Shown here piece after piece: positions 8,951 to 17,575 of a stretch of DNA of 23,634 nucleotides. Below the pieces are notes generated by a model. That model was given only the letters and a program-made list of their open reading frames with translations. It ran no database searches and was not told the DNA's origin. The stretch is taken from positions 792,121 through 815,754 of the forward strand of contig BFEA01000196.1 in NCBI GenBank assembly GCA_003427395.1, in the 5' to 3' direction. Position 1 is the stretch's first letter. Each line of letters starts with the position of its first letter. The position numbers and the translations under genes are program-made. This DNA comes from Chara braunii (taxonomy: Eukaryota > Streptophyta > Charophyceae > Charales > Characeae).

Positions 8951-9000
8951 GTTCTTCCACAATTCGTATTCGTACTAGAAATTAACCTCAACAAGTTTCT
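8950..9000 (-). pseudogene. Possible LSU rRNA fragment
   Basis: On the minus strand TTTCTAGTACGAATACGAA at about 8963-8981, followed by TTGTGGAAG, matches the LSU stretch TTTCCAGTACGAATACGAA followed by CCGTGAAAG. Weaker agreement extends to both sides over about 50 bases. In native LSU rRNA it lies immediately 5' of the segment seen at 19283-19440. The short length leaves room for coincidence. Confidence 0.5.
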
Positions 9001-9049
9001 GCTAGGATTTAACAGGTCATGATCTCACAACTTGTATTCACGTTGTCGA

Positions 9050-9740
9050 GCGCTTTGGTCTCGCAGGGGGACCCTCTCGACCGCGTCACACATGATTTTG
9101 TAGGACTTTTATCGTAAGTGGAGCTTTCGCCGCTCCGACCGAGTGCACTCGTCGCACCTCTCATGAACCCTTATGACAGGATAGGGGGCACGCGAGGCAT
9201 CACTTACCTCTGTCAATGGGTTGTTACCACCCTTGGACAAGTGTATCTCCACCAAGCTACTGAACCACGTACGAAAGCTACTGAGATGCAATCATAGAGG
9301 TGGCTCAACCGAGGGCGTTCTCGTACTTTGTAGCATAGGGGGTACGTGAGGTCATACACCTAAATCTGACTCGTACGTGAACCTACGCTCTGGGGACTGA
9401 TTTCCCAATTGCAACTCTGCGCCGTTCGACTAGGACGGTCCATCTAACTACGTGATATAACTCGCCAAAATAAAACAAAGTTTCACACGTAAGTTGCGCC
9501 TAGTGTGTTTTTGTACCTGATTCGTAACCTTATTAATGATAATATACTCGAACGACACTCACAAGACTTTGAATAAATATCGCATCAACGTAGGCTTTGT
9601 GACTTTGTTATATCGACTAGCCATATATGATTACGCAAGTAGTCGCAAGGATGGCGTACTATGTAGTACCTATAATCATATGGCTCTCAATAATCTTAAG
9701 AGTTGCTTTCGTCACTCAAGTGTCGACAGACACCAGTCAT
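9050..9740 (+). repeat. Dispersed module A, copy 1
   Basis: Aligns in the same orientation with about 14400-14990: CGAGGGCGTT...CATAGGGG, then GTACGTGAACC/GTACGCGAATC, then CTTTGAATAAATA/CTTTCAATAAATA and CAAGTGTCG. In reverse complement its first half aligns with 22900-23250 (CCGTCCTAGTCGA, GGAAATCAG, GCATCT...CTTTCG...TCAGTAGCT, AAGGGTGGT-ACAACCC, GAGCGGCGAA). Such three-fold recurrence indicates a mobile element, probably retrotransposon non-coding DNA. No coding domain is visible. Confidence 0.75.
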
Positions 9741-10013
9741 AAGGGGTTAATCTCTCAACGCTAGACAATTGGGACGGCAATTGCGAGCTCTACCCTCATC
9801 TGCAACTTGCGCAGAGGAGTGATAGGTGGGCCTTGGCCCTTTGTGGCGGTTAAACACTTCCGACCCTAGGAATAAGGCTTCATTATCCAAGAGTTGGAAA
9901 CATGTAAACGCATTTGGGTTTGATACCCGCCACGGACCTTAACGTCCAACTATGAAAGTTCTAAGAAGCAAAAGGTAAAAAATGATTTTTTTTTTCTCTC
10001 AATACAGATCGGT
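9741..10013. other. No recognisable feature
   Basis: Unique-looking sequence with a T9 run near its end. No open frame or repeat of note. Confidence 0.5.
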
Positions 10014-10480
10014 TTGATCGTTACACACGGTCATGGTAGACCGTGCGAATACATAAAATATAAATATAGCAGGGTAGAGAACACGAGGCAGAGAGGGCAA
10101 ATGGGTAACCGTTGCCTGTACCCAACTGTAACCATCAAGTTACGAGTGGGACTGGGTACCCCTTACGACGAAGGAGTTGGTATGGGCAGAAAAAAAAAAC
10201 TAGAGGTCATTGTTAGGGCGGGCAGAATTGCCCTTATGGAGATCATGGGCAGGTAGGGGCAGGTAAGTGCGGGGAGGAAGGGGGACCTGGTATGGGCGGC
10301 AGAAAAAAATAGAACGAGTATGGGCAGGTACGGGTGGCAACAAAAAATACTGGTATGGGTACGGGCGGGTAGAGGTTCCTATCAGGTAGCCGTGGAATAC
10401 CTGGTACCTTCCCATTCCAACCCCCCAACCCAGCCACCCCCTCCCTCCGCCCCCCTCGCCCGCCACCACAAGTTTTAGGC
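10014..10480. repeat. GGTATGGGTACGGG-rich region followed by C-rich tract
   Basis: The plus strand is rich in GGTATGGGC, GGCAGGTA and GGTACGGGTGG motifs. It then switches at about 10410 to a C-rich tract (CCCCCCAACCCAGCCACCCC and following). Similar GGTATGGGTAC motifs recur at 11090-11215 and in the duplicated copy. Such arrays are common as subterminal repeats of plant hAT-type elements, but no terminus or transposase is visible. The overlapping proline/glycine-rich frames are products of this composition. Confidence 0.55.
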
Positions 10481-10604
10481 CCAAATTGTTTTCTCTCATT
10501 CCCACGTCAAAAGTCGCGAACATCCAAAAAGTATTTTTTCCCCCTGCAAGTGGGTCGCTGCGCTGTTGAAAGTCCAAAAGTTTTCCGACTTCGAGTTGGG
10601 TCTA

Positions 10605-10721
10605 TCGGGTCGGCCTCGCTCCACTACTCACGTAATGCAAAGAAGAAAACAAAAAGATGGTATATCTTCCCATGTTCAAGCGGAAGATTCATTCTTATTT
10701 TCAATATTTCGTGAGTAGTGG
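10605..10721. repeat. Foldback element with nested hairpin
   Basis: CCACTACTCACG at 10621-10632 has its exact reverse complement at 10710-10721. Inside, ATCTTCC at 10664-10670 pairs with GGAAGAT at 10682-10688 around an 11-base loop. The intervening purine-rich and pyrimidine-rich flanks are partly complementary, so the whole ~100 bases can fold as one imperfect hairpin. Relatives lie at 5740-5764 and 19188-19257. Size and shape suit a small foldback MITE, or less likely a small-RNA precursor. Confidence 0.75.
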
Positions 10722-11059
10722 TGCCCAGTGGAACACCTGCGCCCCACCCCTTTCCATTCCCTATTGCCACTACTCCCCAGAGTCTCTGCCCGCCGTTCAC
10801 ATCCCCACTCGTTTTTTTCCTCGTCCCCCGCAATTATCCATCCTCCATAGCTTACATGGGCGGTGTCACAGGTGTGACCCAACAGGAAGGTTGTAGGTGT
10901 GATCGACAGCCGAAGAAGGCATCAGGACTTAGGAGACAGGCGTGGTTGTTACATACAATTATGGTGGGTATGGGTAAGAAAATTTGGGTTGTGTAAGGTA
11001 CAGGTGGTTAACAAGCAGTTAGCGTTCAGGTGGCCATTGATGGTTTGGGGGAAAAAAAA
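10722..11059. other. No recognisable gene
   Basis: Pyrimidine-rich then mixed sequence with scattered GGTGTGACC/GGTACAGGTGG motifs. Open frames on both strands overlap one another and carry no domain. Confidence 0.5.
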
Positions 11060-11969
11060 TCCATGGCCAGACATGGACAACTTCAGATAGGGCAGGTATG
11101 GGTACAAGTCTTTCTCTTTTGGGACAGGTAGAGACGGGTAAAGGTCTGGTAGGCCAGGTATACAATGAATATGGGTGATTGGTTTTCAACAAGGGTGCGC
11201 TTAGGTTGGGTACAGGTAATCCTAAAACTTCAGGTTCCTACCTTTTACACGAGGCGATCACTCTCACAATCACAGTGTGACTCCCTTAAAAAATATACGT
11301 ATGATCGCAGACAAAATCAGATCTGGACTTCAACTCACAAAACAAACTTGCAATCACATCAAGGATTCAACATTGGCAAAACACACACTACACGGGACTA
11401 ACTTCCACCACTCCTTGCACTCATACCCCTTTCCTTATTCATACAAGCCCCAACCTTTGTTCAACCTTCCAAAACAAAACACTCAGTCTTTTTGAAGTGA
11501 CCATTTAGTAAAAATTCATGGCCAAACATGGACAACTTCAGATAGGGCAGGTATGGGTACAAGTCTTTCTCTTTTGGGACAGGTAGAGACGGGTAAAGGT
11601 CTGGTAGGCCAGGTATACAGTGGATATGGGTGATTGGTTTTCAACAAGGGTGCGCTTAGGTTGGGTACAGGTAATCCGGAAACTTCAGGTTCCTACCTCT
11701 TACATGAGGCGACCACTCTCACAATCACAGTGTGAATCCCTTTAAAAATATACGTATGATCGCAGACAAAATCAGATGTGGACATCAACTCACAAAACAA
11801 ACTTGCAATCACATCAAGGATTCAACATTGGCAAACCACACACTACACGGGACTAACTTCAACCACTCCTTACACTCATACCCCTTGCCTTATTCATACA
11901 AGCCCCAACCTTTGTCCAACCTTCCAAAACAAAACACTCAGTCCTTTTGAAGTGACCATTTAGTAAAAG
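11060..11969. repeat. 456-bp tandem duplication
   Basis: Copy 1 (about 11060-11513) and copy 2 (about 11516-11969) run in direct order with a period of about 456 bases and only scattered substitutions and single-base indels. Both begin CATGGCC(A/G)... and end GTGACCATTTAGTAAAA. Each contains a GGTATGGGTAC-type stretch and a 72-codon plus-strand open frame (11277-11495 and 11732-11950). Of about ten substitutions inside that frame, some eight change the amino acid, which is roughly the neutral expectation. The frame is therefore not supported as a gene. Confidence 0.97.
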
Positions 11970-12189
11970 TCTGGGTAAGAACCCAAAGAAACAATTCAAC
12001 CCACAAGGGCTAAGAACTTAGGTTAAGTAGCGAGAATGAGTTAAGGTTAAGACGAAAAACCGACATTTTGTTAAAAGATAACAGAATATGATCCTCATAG
12101 AATCAAGTTGAAACTACTAAGATCTTGAATTGAAATGACCGAAAAGAAAATGACATGTAATACAACACAGGCCAACTCTCAAATTTTAA
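11970..12189. other. No recognisable feature
   Basis: AT-rich unique sequence with no open frame, repeat or RNA signature. Confidence 0.5.
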
Positions 12190-12410
12190 CTATAAATTTA
12201 TGAAGAATAACCCCCCATACGAAGCTACCAATCGGGCTGCCCGGGTCACCCTACTTTCCTAAGCGGTCCGGTCGTGCAAGGACCAGAGAAGGTCCCAACA
12301 AAAAAAAAAAAAAAATCGAAAAACAAACTATGTTATGCAGAAAAATAAACTAAACAACTTTTGCCTCAGGGTCACATCAAAATATTTTACCAAATTTAAA
12401 ATAATAATTA
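12190..12410 (+). repeat. Poly-A-linked GC-rich element, copy 1
   Basis: A GC-rich head (GGGCTGCCCGGGTCACC and following) ends in A15 at about 12300. It is followed by a TCGAAAAACAAACTATGTTATGCAG tail that is repeated in diverged form after the poly-A at 12543 and after the one at 13990. The tail also shares TTACCAAATTT with copy 2. The head-poly-A-tail order in three places suggests a retroposed or MITE-like family. Confidence 0.5.
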
Positions 12411-12665
12411 AGATATATATAGATAGATAGATAGATACAGGGTAACTGGCGTTCGGGACGGGCCGAACGCCCGAACCTGAACGCCCAAACGTATGGGACC
12501 CCTTGGGGATGCGTTCGGCCGTTCGGGCCGAAAGCGGACCCAGAAAAAAAAAAAAAAAAAAACAATCATTAAAAAAATCTAAAAAAACGATATGTTACGG
12601 AAAAAAATAAATAAAACAAGATTTGTCAAAGAATTAAATCCTAATTCCTTACCAAATTTGAAATA
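12411..12665 (+). repeat. CGTTCGG element with poly-A (copy 2 of the family)
   Basis: An (AGAT)n tract leads to CAGGGTAACTGG at 12438, then many GTTCGG/CGAACG motifs in both orientations, then A19 at 12543-12561. After it come CGATATGTTACGG and TTACCAAATTTGAAAT, matching the tail of copy 1. The head resembles the inverted element at 1145-1257. Confidence 0.55.
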
Positions 12666-12980
12666 AAAATAAAATACCGAGAACAAATACTAATAATAAA
12701 AATAAATAAAAATAAAAAGAGAATTAAATTTAGTAAGTGCGCTAGCATGTTTTCGACATCGTCACTTTTGGCGATTTTTTTTTTTTTTTTGGGCATAGCT
12801 ACATGCCCTGAAAACTTACAGATGTGTACTTCACATAATACAAAACCCACTTAAAAAGTTTCAAAAAATAATAAAATTGTTTAGACCCTGAACGAAAGTG
12901 AAAACAAAAAGTAAAAAGTGAAAAAAAACGTGGGCGAGCACATTTTGACACCGCCATCTTTAGCGATTTTTAATTCTTAT
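12666..12980 (+). repeat. Two TTTGACACC-module copies with T-rich ends
   Basis: GCTAGCATGTTTTCGACATC then TTGGCGATTTTT (12736-12779), and GGGCGAGCACATTTTGACAC then CGCCATCTTTAGCGATTTTT (12930-12971), are relatives of the modules at 853-887 and 995-1029. The sequence before the second copy (CCCTGAACGAAAGTGAAAAC) also parallels CCCCGAAATAAAGGAAAAAC at 931. A T16 run lies between the two copies. Confidence 0.65.
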
Positions 12981-13123
12981 TTGGATAATTCAAAAAGCTT
13001 GAAAATTTATCGGGCAAGTGGACCCGGGTCACTCTAGAAGCCTAGCCCCCATATCATATTTCACTTAAATTCTCCTAAGACTATGGCTAAACCTTCATTT
13101 GAATGGGTGTTAAGAAAATAAGG
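12981..13123. other. No recognisable feature
   Basis: Short unique stretch between the repeat modules and the tandem array. Confidence 0.5.
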
Positions 13124-13830
13124 AACATTTTTGCAGGATCTCCCCTATACAAGGTGGATCACCAAGACTTTTCCTATCAAAATATAATCTAACTCGTCAA
13201 AACTAAAAAAATTTTGACTGCACTCCCTGTAGAGAAGTGTCTTGTCATGATTTATACTCGACTGAATATGAAATTTGAAAACGATCCTTGTCTTAACAGA
13301 GTAAAATTTTGTCTGTCTCCCTGAATTAGTAAAAATTTGGGCAATATCTCCTTTAGATAAATAAGTTTTTCAGATTTATACCAAGTCGTATATGAATTCA
13401 AGATAAAACTTGAATTCTGCCAAGACAAAATTTTACTTACTTTTTAGATTTGTAGAAATTTCAGTAACACTTTCCCTAAAGTAAGTGTCATTGGAAAGTT
13501 TATACAAAGTTAATTTCAAAATAAAAAAATAACTCTGACTTCACAAAGTTCAATTTTGTCTAACTCCCTGATTTAGTAAAAATTTGGGTAACACTTCCCC
13601 TAAAAACGTAGGTTTCCTTGATTTTTGCTAAGTCTGACATGGAATTCAGAAAACATTTTGGATTTTGTTAAGGCAAAATTTGAATAGATCATTGGATTGC
13701 AAAAACTTGGGCAGCACTTTCGTTAGCAAAAGTATTTTCCCATCATTTATATAAAGTCAAGTATGAGAAACTAAACGTAACCTTGGAAATGCAAAAGTTG
13801 AACTAACTCATATAGCTTAAACACATGGTG
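13124..13830. repeat. Tandem array of ~121-125-bp monomers
   Basis: A block resembling AAAATTTGGGCAACACTTCC followed by CCTAAA recurs at about 13124, 13212, 13332, 13454, 13579 and 13702. Spacing is about 120-125 bases once the array is established. Each monomer also keeps a later block like TTTATACCAAGTC and a preceding CTCCCTGATTTAGT block. Monomers are well diverged, so the array is old. No open frame crosses it. Confidence 0.88.
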
Positions 13831-13879
13831 ATCATGCAAGTATTTGTGTGTGTGACTGGGTAAGAGGGGGCCCACCAAT

Positions 13880-14135
13880 CAATCCATAAATCAATCAATC
13901 AATCTATGTTACCGAACTTACACATACTAGGCATTTCCGTACAAAACGTACAGGTAATATCTGTACGGGAACCTGTACGCCCCCGTATGGAAAAAAAAAA
14001 AAAGTCGTCAAAAAAATCCGAAAACAACATATATGCTGCAACATCACAAAACAAGCAACATTTGGTTGAGCAGCATCTTCATATTTTTATTCGAATTTGA
14101 GAAAAAAAATAAAAACCATTAAAAAAAAAGACGTA
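13880..14135 (+). repeat. AATC tract plus CGTAC-rich element with poly-A (family copy 3)
   Basis: An (AATC)n tract precedes a head rich in GTACAGG/CCTGTAC/GTACGGG palindromic motifs (ACGTACAGGTAATATCTGTA then CGGGAACCTGTACGCC). This is followed by A13 at about 13990 and the tail TCGTCAAAAAAATCCGAAAA. The architecture (microsatellite, palindromic GC-rich head, poly-A, AT-rich tail) parallels the elements at 12190 and 12411. Another GTACTTGTACAAAGG palindrome cluster follows at 14150-14195. Confidence 0.55.
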
Positions 14136-14399
14136 TGGGCCCTAGAGTACGAGTAGCGTACAAGAAATGAGTACGATTTGTACTTGTACAAAGGTAAATA
14201 CAAGTTTCAGCGTAGCAATCAGCTAATCAAACAAAAAAAAAAATTCTTTAATTGTTTTTTATTCCCCTCCCCCCTCCAAAGTTCGGTTTTTTTTTTTTTT
14301 TTTTTTTTTCTGCTAGGAGGCAAGGTTGGGGTTCAACAACCCCAATCCACCACACGCATCCCCACCCACAAACCTGCCCTTGCCTTGCTGCCACGGCCG
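14136..14399. other. Low-complexity stretch with T24 run
   Basis: A T24-like run at about 14286-14309 and C-rich flanks account for the overlapping open frames here. No gene is supported. Confidence 0.7.
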
Positions 14400-14990
14400 C
14401 AATGTCTGCGACTGCGCGGCCACGGGAAACACACTGGTCATGCTAGGTACAACTTACCTCCACCTGCAGGAGCTGTCACTATCCCGTCGATGAGTGTATC
14501 CCCACCGAACTACCGGTCCGCAGTTCGAAAGTTTTTACATGCAACCGCACAGGTGTGAAGTCGAGGGCGTTTCTCATACGCTGTAACATAGGGGTTATGT
14601 GTGGTGAGCGCCTTAATCGAACCCGTACGCGAATCACCCCTACGGGTTGATCTCCCGAGTGCGCCGCTACACTAATCGACTAAGTCGGTCAGTCTAACCA
14701 CCCGATACACTCACAAATAAATACAATCAAACTTCGTACATAAACTATGCCTCGTCTTTTTTTCAATTCGACCAAAAAACAATTTCATACGCAAATAGGC
14801 GAGCATCATCTGCAAAACTTTCAATAAATAATGTGGCGATGTGAGTCTTCTCATATTGTGTAGCCCTGCTTGAATGTGCAAACCATCGTAATTACAACGT
14901 ATTGTGTGGTAGCTATAGTTGTCCGGTCCTTAATGAAACAGAGGATCGTATTCGATAATCAAGTGTCGGTTGACGCGCCCTCTAAAGATT
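14400..14990 (+). repeat. Dispersed module A, copy 2
   Basis: Aligns with 9050-9740 in direct orientation across the TGTATCCCCACC, CGAGGGCGTTTCTCATACG, CATAGGGG, TACGCGAATC, GATCTCCCGAGTGC and CTTTCAATAAATA landmarks. Here the module precedes a hairpin array, whereas copy 1 follows one. That is consistent with a larger unit repeated in direct order. Confidence 0.75.
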
Positions 14991-15070
14991 CAATCTTTTA
15001 GCGAGCGCAAAAGGGGACCGAGCAGTCCATCATCTTCAACACCTTGTTGTGTTGTTGATATGGGCGTGAG

Positions 15071-15650
15071 ACTGAACCATTCTGGTTATAAACAATGTTC
15101 AACTTGCCCTGCTACTTTCAATTATACTCTTTGTTTTAACTTTCTTCTTAATGATAAAGCTTAAGCTAGTCTAAGAGCAATCTACTTAGAAACAATATTT
15201 AGTTGTCGGCTTATATGCAAATATAAATAGAAAAGCATAGCTTCAATTTATACTCAATTATCACTTCAGTGAGTGATTCCGGCTAAATCATTCTGCTTAG
15301 AGACAATGCTTAGCCTACCACAAAATCCTCTCTCAAAATAAAACAAAGATACTAAGTCATTCTGCTTAGAAACAATGTTAAACTCTTTCCAGAAATACAA
15401 AGAAAGCAAGGAAGTTCAATCATTCTTCTTGGAAACATTGTCAAAGTTAACTCAAAAACCCCAAAAGAAAACAAATTGACCAAACTATTTTACTTAGAAA
15501 CAATGTTTAGTCTCAAAATCATTCAGACAACCCCCCCCAAAAAACATAACAACCTGACCGTTCTTCTTAGAAACAATGTCTGATTCTTCAGAAAACATAC
15601 AAAGAAAATAGCACTGGGTCATTCTGCTTAGAAATAATGTGGAGTGTTTT
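15071..15650. repeat. Hairpin array 2
   Basis: Eight cores start near 15078, 15178, 15289, 15358, 15421, 15486, 15559 and 15620. They are in the same order as array 1, and the spacers also align (for example CACAAAATCCTCTCTCAAAATAAAAC after 15315 and its counterpart after 7617). The clearest stems are GGCTAA(15281-15286)/TTAGCC(15310-15315) with inner CATT/AATG, and GACCAAAC(15478-15485)/GTTTAGTC(15505-15512) with one mismatch. Corresponding hairpins in array 1 have different but also largely complementary arms. Confidence 0.85.
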
Positions 15651-17170
15651 GTTGACTCGATCAAACTACAACAAAACCAACTTTTTATTCACTCTTCCCC
15701 ACCCATTCTCTCTATGCAGTGAATCATTTTTCACATATCAGCGAGTAAAGTGGCGTGACATGCTTGTTGAACGCGTACAATTTAACTTTTTTCATTGTAT
15801 GTTCGTCTATATTCAAATGTCATAAAGTGGCAACACCTGAACCAGCTGATAAGAAACGTGAGAAAAGTCGATTCATTAGAGTCTTTAGTTCATTGAGTTA
15901 TGAGCGTCTTTGAAAGAAAGGGTCCAAGACTGGATGGAGACGTGGTGGAACGTGCAGAACCACATATAGGTTACTTCATAGAGGTACGAAAACATTAATT
16001 GAATATAAAACATATTTATAAACTTTGCCTTATTTTATCGATTCGATTATGTTTCTATGATGGCACAGAAACCCCAAAAGAAAGTAAGTTGAGCAAGTTA
16101 TTCTACTTAGAATCAATGCTTGGTCTCACAAAATCAAATAGACGAACATAAAAAATAAACACAGCAATCAGATAATTCTTCTTAGAAATAAGGTTTGGTT
16201 CTTCAGAAAACAAACAAAGAAATAGAAATGGGTTATTTTGCTTACAAACAATGTCGAGTCTTTTGTTGACGCGGTCAAACTCAAACAAAACCAACTTTTT
16301 ATCCACACTTTCTTATTCATTCTCACTGCTTTTATGCAAGTAATCAAAATTTTCAAATATATTTTATCACGAAGTGGGAGATGCTCAACCAGAACGAGTT
16401 GATAAGAAACCTGAGAAAAATTGGTCCGTGGAAGTCTTTCGCTCATCGAGTTGTGAGCGTCTTTGAAAGGAAGGGTTGAAGGTAGAATGGAGAAGTGATG
16501 GAGCGTGCGGAGTCACATATTGGTTTACTTCATAGAGGTATGAAACAATTAATTGAACGTAAAACATATCTACAAACTTTACCTTATTTTATCGATTAAA
16601 GTATGTTTCTATGATGGCACGAAAACCCCAAAAGAAAGCAAGTTGAGCAAGGCATTTTACTTAGAAATAGTGCTTGGTCGCACAAAACCAGACATGCAAA
16701 CCTAAAAAATAAATACAACAGCCATACCATTTTTCTTAAAAACAATGTCTGATTCTTAAAAAAACAAGCAAAGAAATAACATTGGATCATTCTGCTTAGA
16801 AACAATGTCGAGTATTTTGCTAATGTTGTCAAACTCAAATAAAACTAACTTTTCATTCACACTAAGTCTTCCCCATTCATTCTCACTGCTTTTACGCAAG
16901 TAATCTGAAATTTCACACATAATCACAAAATCAGACAGACAAACCTAAAAAATAAACACAACAATCAGACAATTCTTCTTGGAAACAATGTCGGATTCTT
17001 CATAAAACAAGCAAAAAAATAGCACTGGGTCATTCTCCTTAGAATCAATGTCGAGTTTTTTGTTGACGTGGTCAAAATCAAACAAAACCAGTTTGTTATC
17101 CATTCTTTCTCATTTATTCTCACTACTTTTATGCAAGAAATCTGAAATTTCACACATAATTCATCAACTT
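15456..17170. repeat. ~550-600-bp higher-order tandem repeat, about 2 full and 2 partial units
   Basis: A unit starts at ACCCCAAAAGAAA (15460, 16070, 16625). It carries three hairpin cores, then TTTTGTTGAC-CG-TCAAACT, ACAAAACCAACTTTTTATTC, a block AGCTGATAAGAAAC-TGAGAAAA, GAGCGTCTTTGAAAG, and TTCATAGAGGTA...ATTGAA, and ends in CTATGATGGCAC. Units 1 and 2 are complete. Unit 3 (16617 on) and unit 4 (about 16921-17170) lack the second half. The minus-strand open frames here (such as 16168-16446, 16596-16838 and 16965-17153) resemble each other only because the DNA is repeated. Confidence 0.88.
16091..17060. repeat. Hairpin array 3 (cores in the tandem units)
   Basis: Cores start near 16099, 16174, 16234, 16653, 16728, 16788, 16971 and 17031. 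Arms at 16092-16098 and 16117-16123 (GAGCAAG-CTTGGTC) and at 16963-16970/16990-16997 (AATCAGAC/GTCGGATT, one mismatch) are largely complementary. The third hairpin of each triplet pairs poorly outside CATT/AATG. Confidence 0.75.
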
Positions 17171-17389
17171 TTCCTCACATAAATCATGAAAAACCAATAA
17201 AACAAAGAATAAATAGTTGCAATCATACTTGCCGGTAGATAAAAGTAATACAACTAGGGGATAGGATTACACGTGTAAAACGGTTCTATATTTGTATGTT
17301 TCCTACCTCCAGAATCCCGTAGGGGTACGACAAGGCTCTCACAATTGATGGGCAACCCCCCGACAGGGCATTGCTGCGGTCTTGTGGGT
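17171..17389. other. Spacer
   Basis: No gene. The right part (GGGCAACCCCCCGACAGGG and following) leads into the palindrome module. Confidence 0.5.
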
Positions 17390-17575
17390 TGCAATTTCAC
17401 TTGCCGCCTTCCTCTCCCGAACAATAGATTAGAGCGAGAGCAAGCGGGGTAGAAGAAAGAAATTTTAGACTCTCAAGATACAAAGAGGAATAGACCCAGC
17501 CTGGCATGGAGAGGGCATTGTTGCCTTCCGATTCTGAGGCTCCCGCGGTCGGAGCATAAACCCTTACAATGGTAT
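17390..17575 (+). repeat. Dispersed module with palindrome region (copy 2)
   Basis: GAACAATAGATTAGAGCGAG...GAAATTTTAGACTCTCAAG...ATACAAAGAGG aligns with 8270-8445. It ends AACCCTTACAATGGTATCTG. The TGGTATC is the start of the initiator-tRNA primer-binding site used by many LTR retrotransposons, but the following bases disagree, so that assignment is tentative. Confidence 0.65.

Noticed and set aside
10200-10577. 125-codon proline/glycine-rich ORF
   Set aside because: It arises from the C-rich/G-rich repeat composition, with competing frames on both strands.
11277-11950. Two 72-codon open frames as a duplicated small gene
   Set aside because: Differences are mostly amino-acid changing and the peptides have no domain, so the shared frame is explained by recent duplication of DNA.
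17555-17575. LTR retrotransposon primer-binding site (TGGTATC)
   Set aside because: Only seven bases fit the initiator-tRNA complement, and the equivalent position in the other copy reads TGGTAGTC. No gag or pol is visible.
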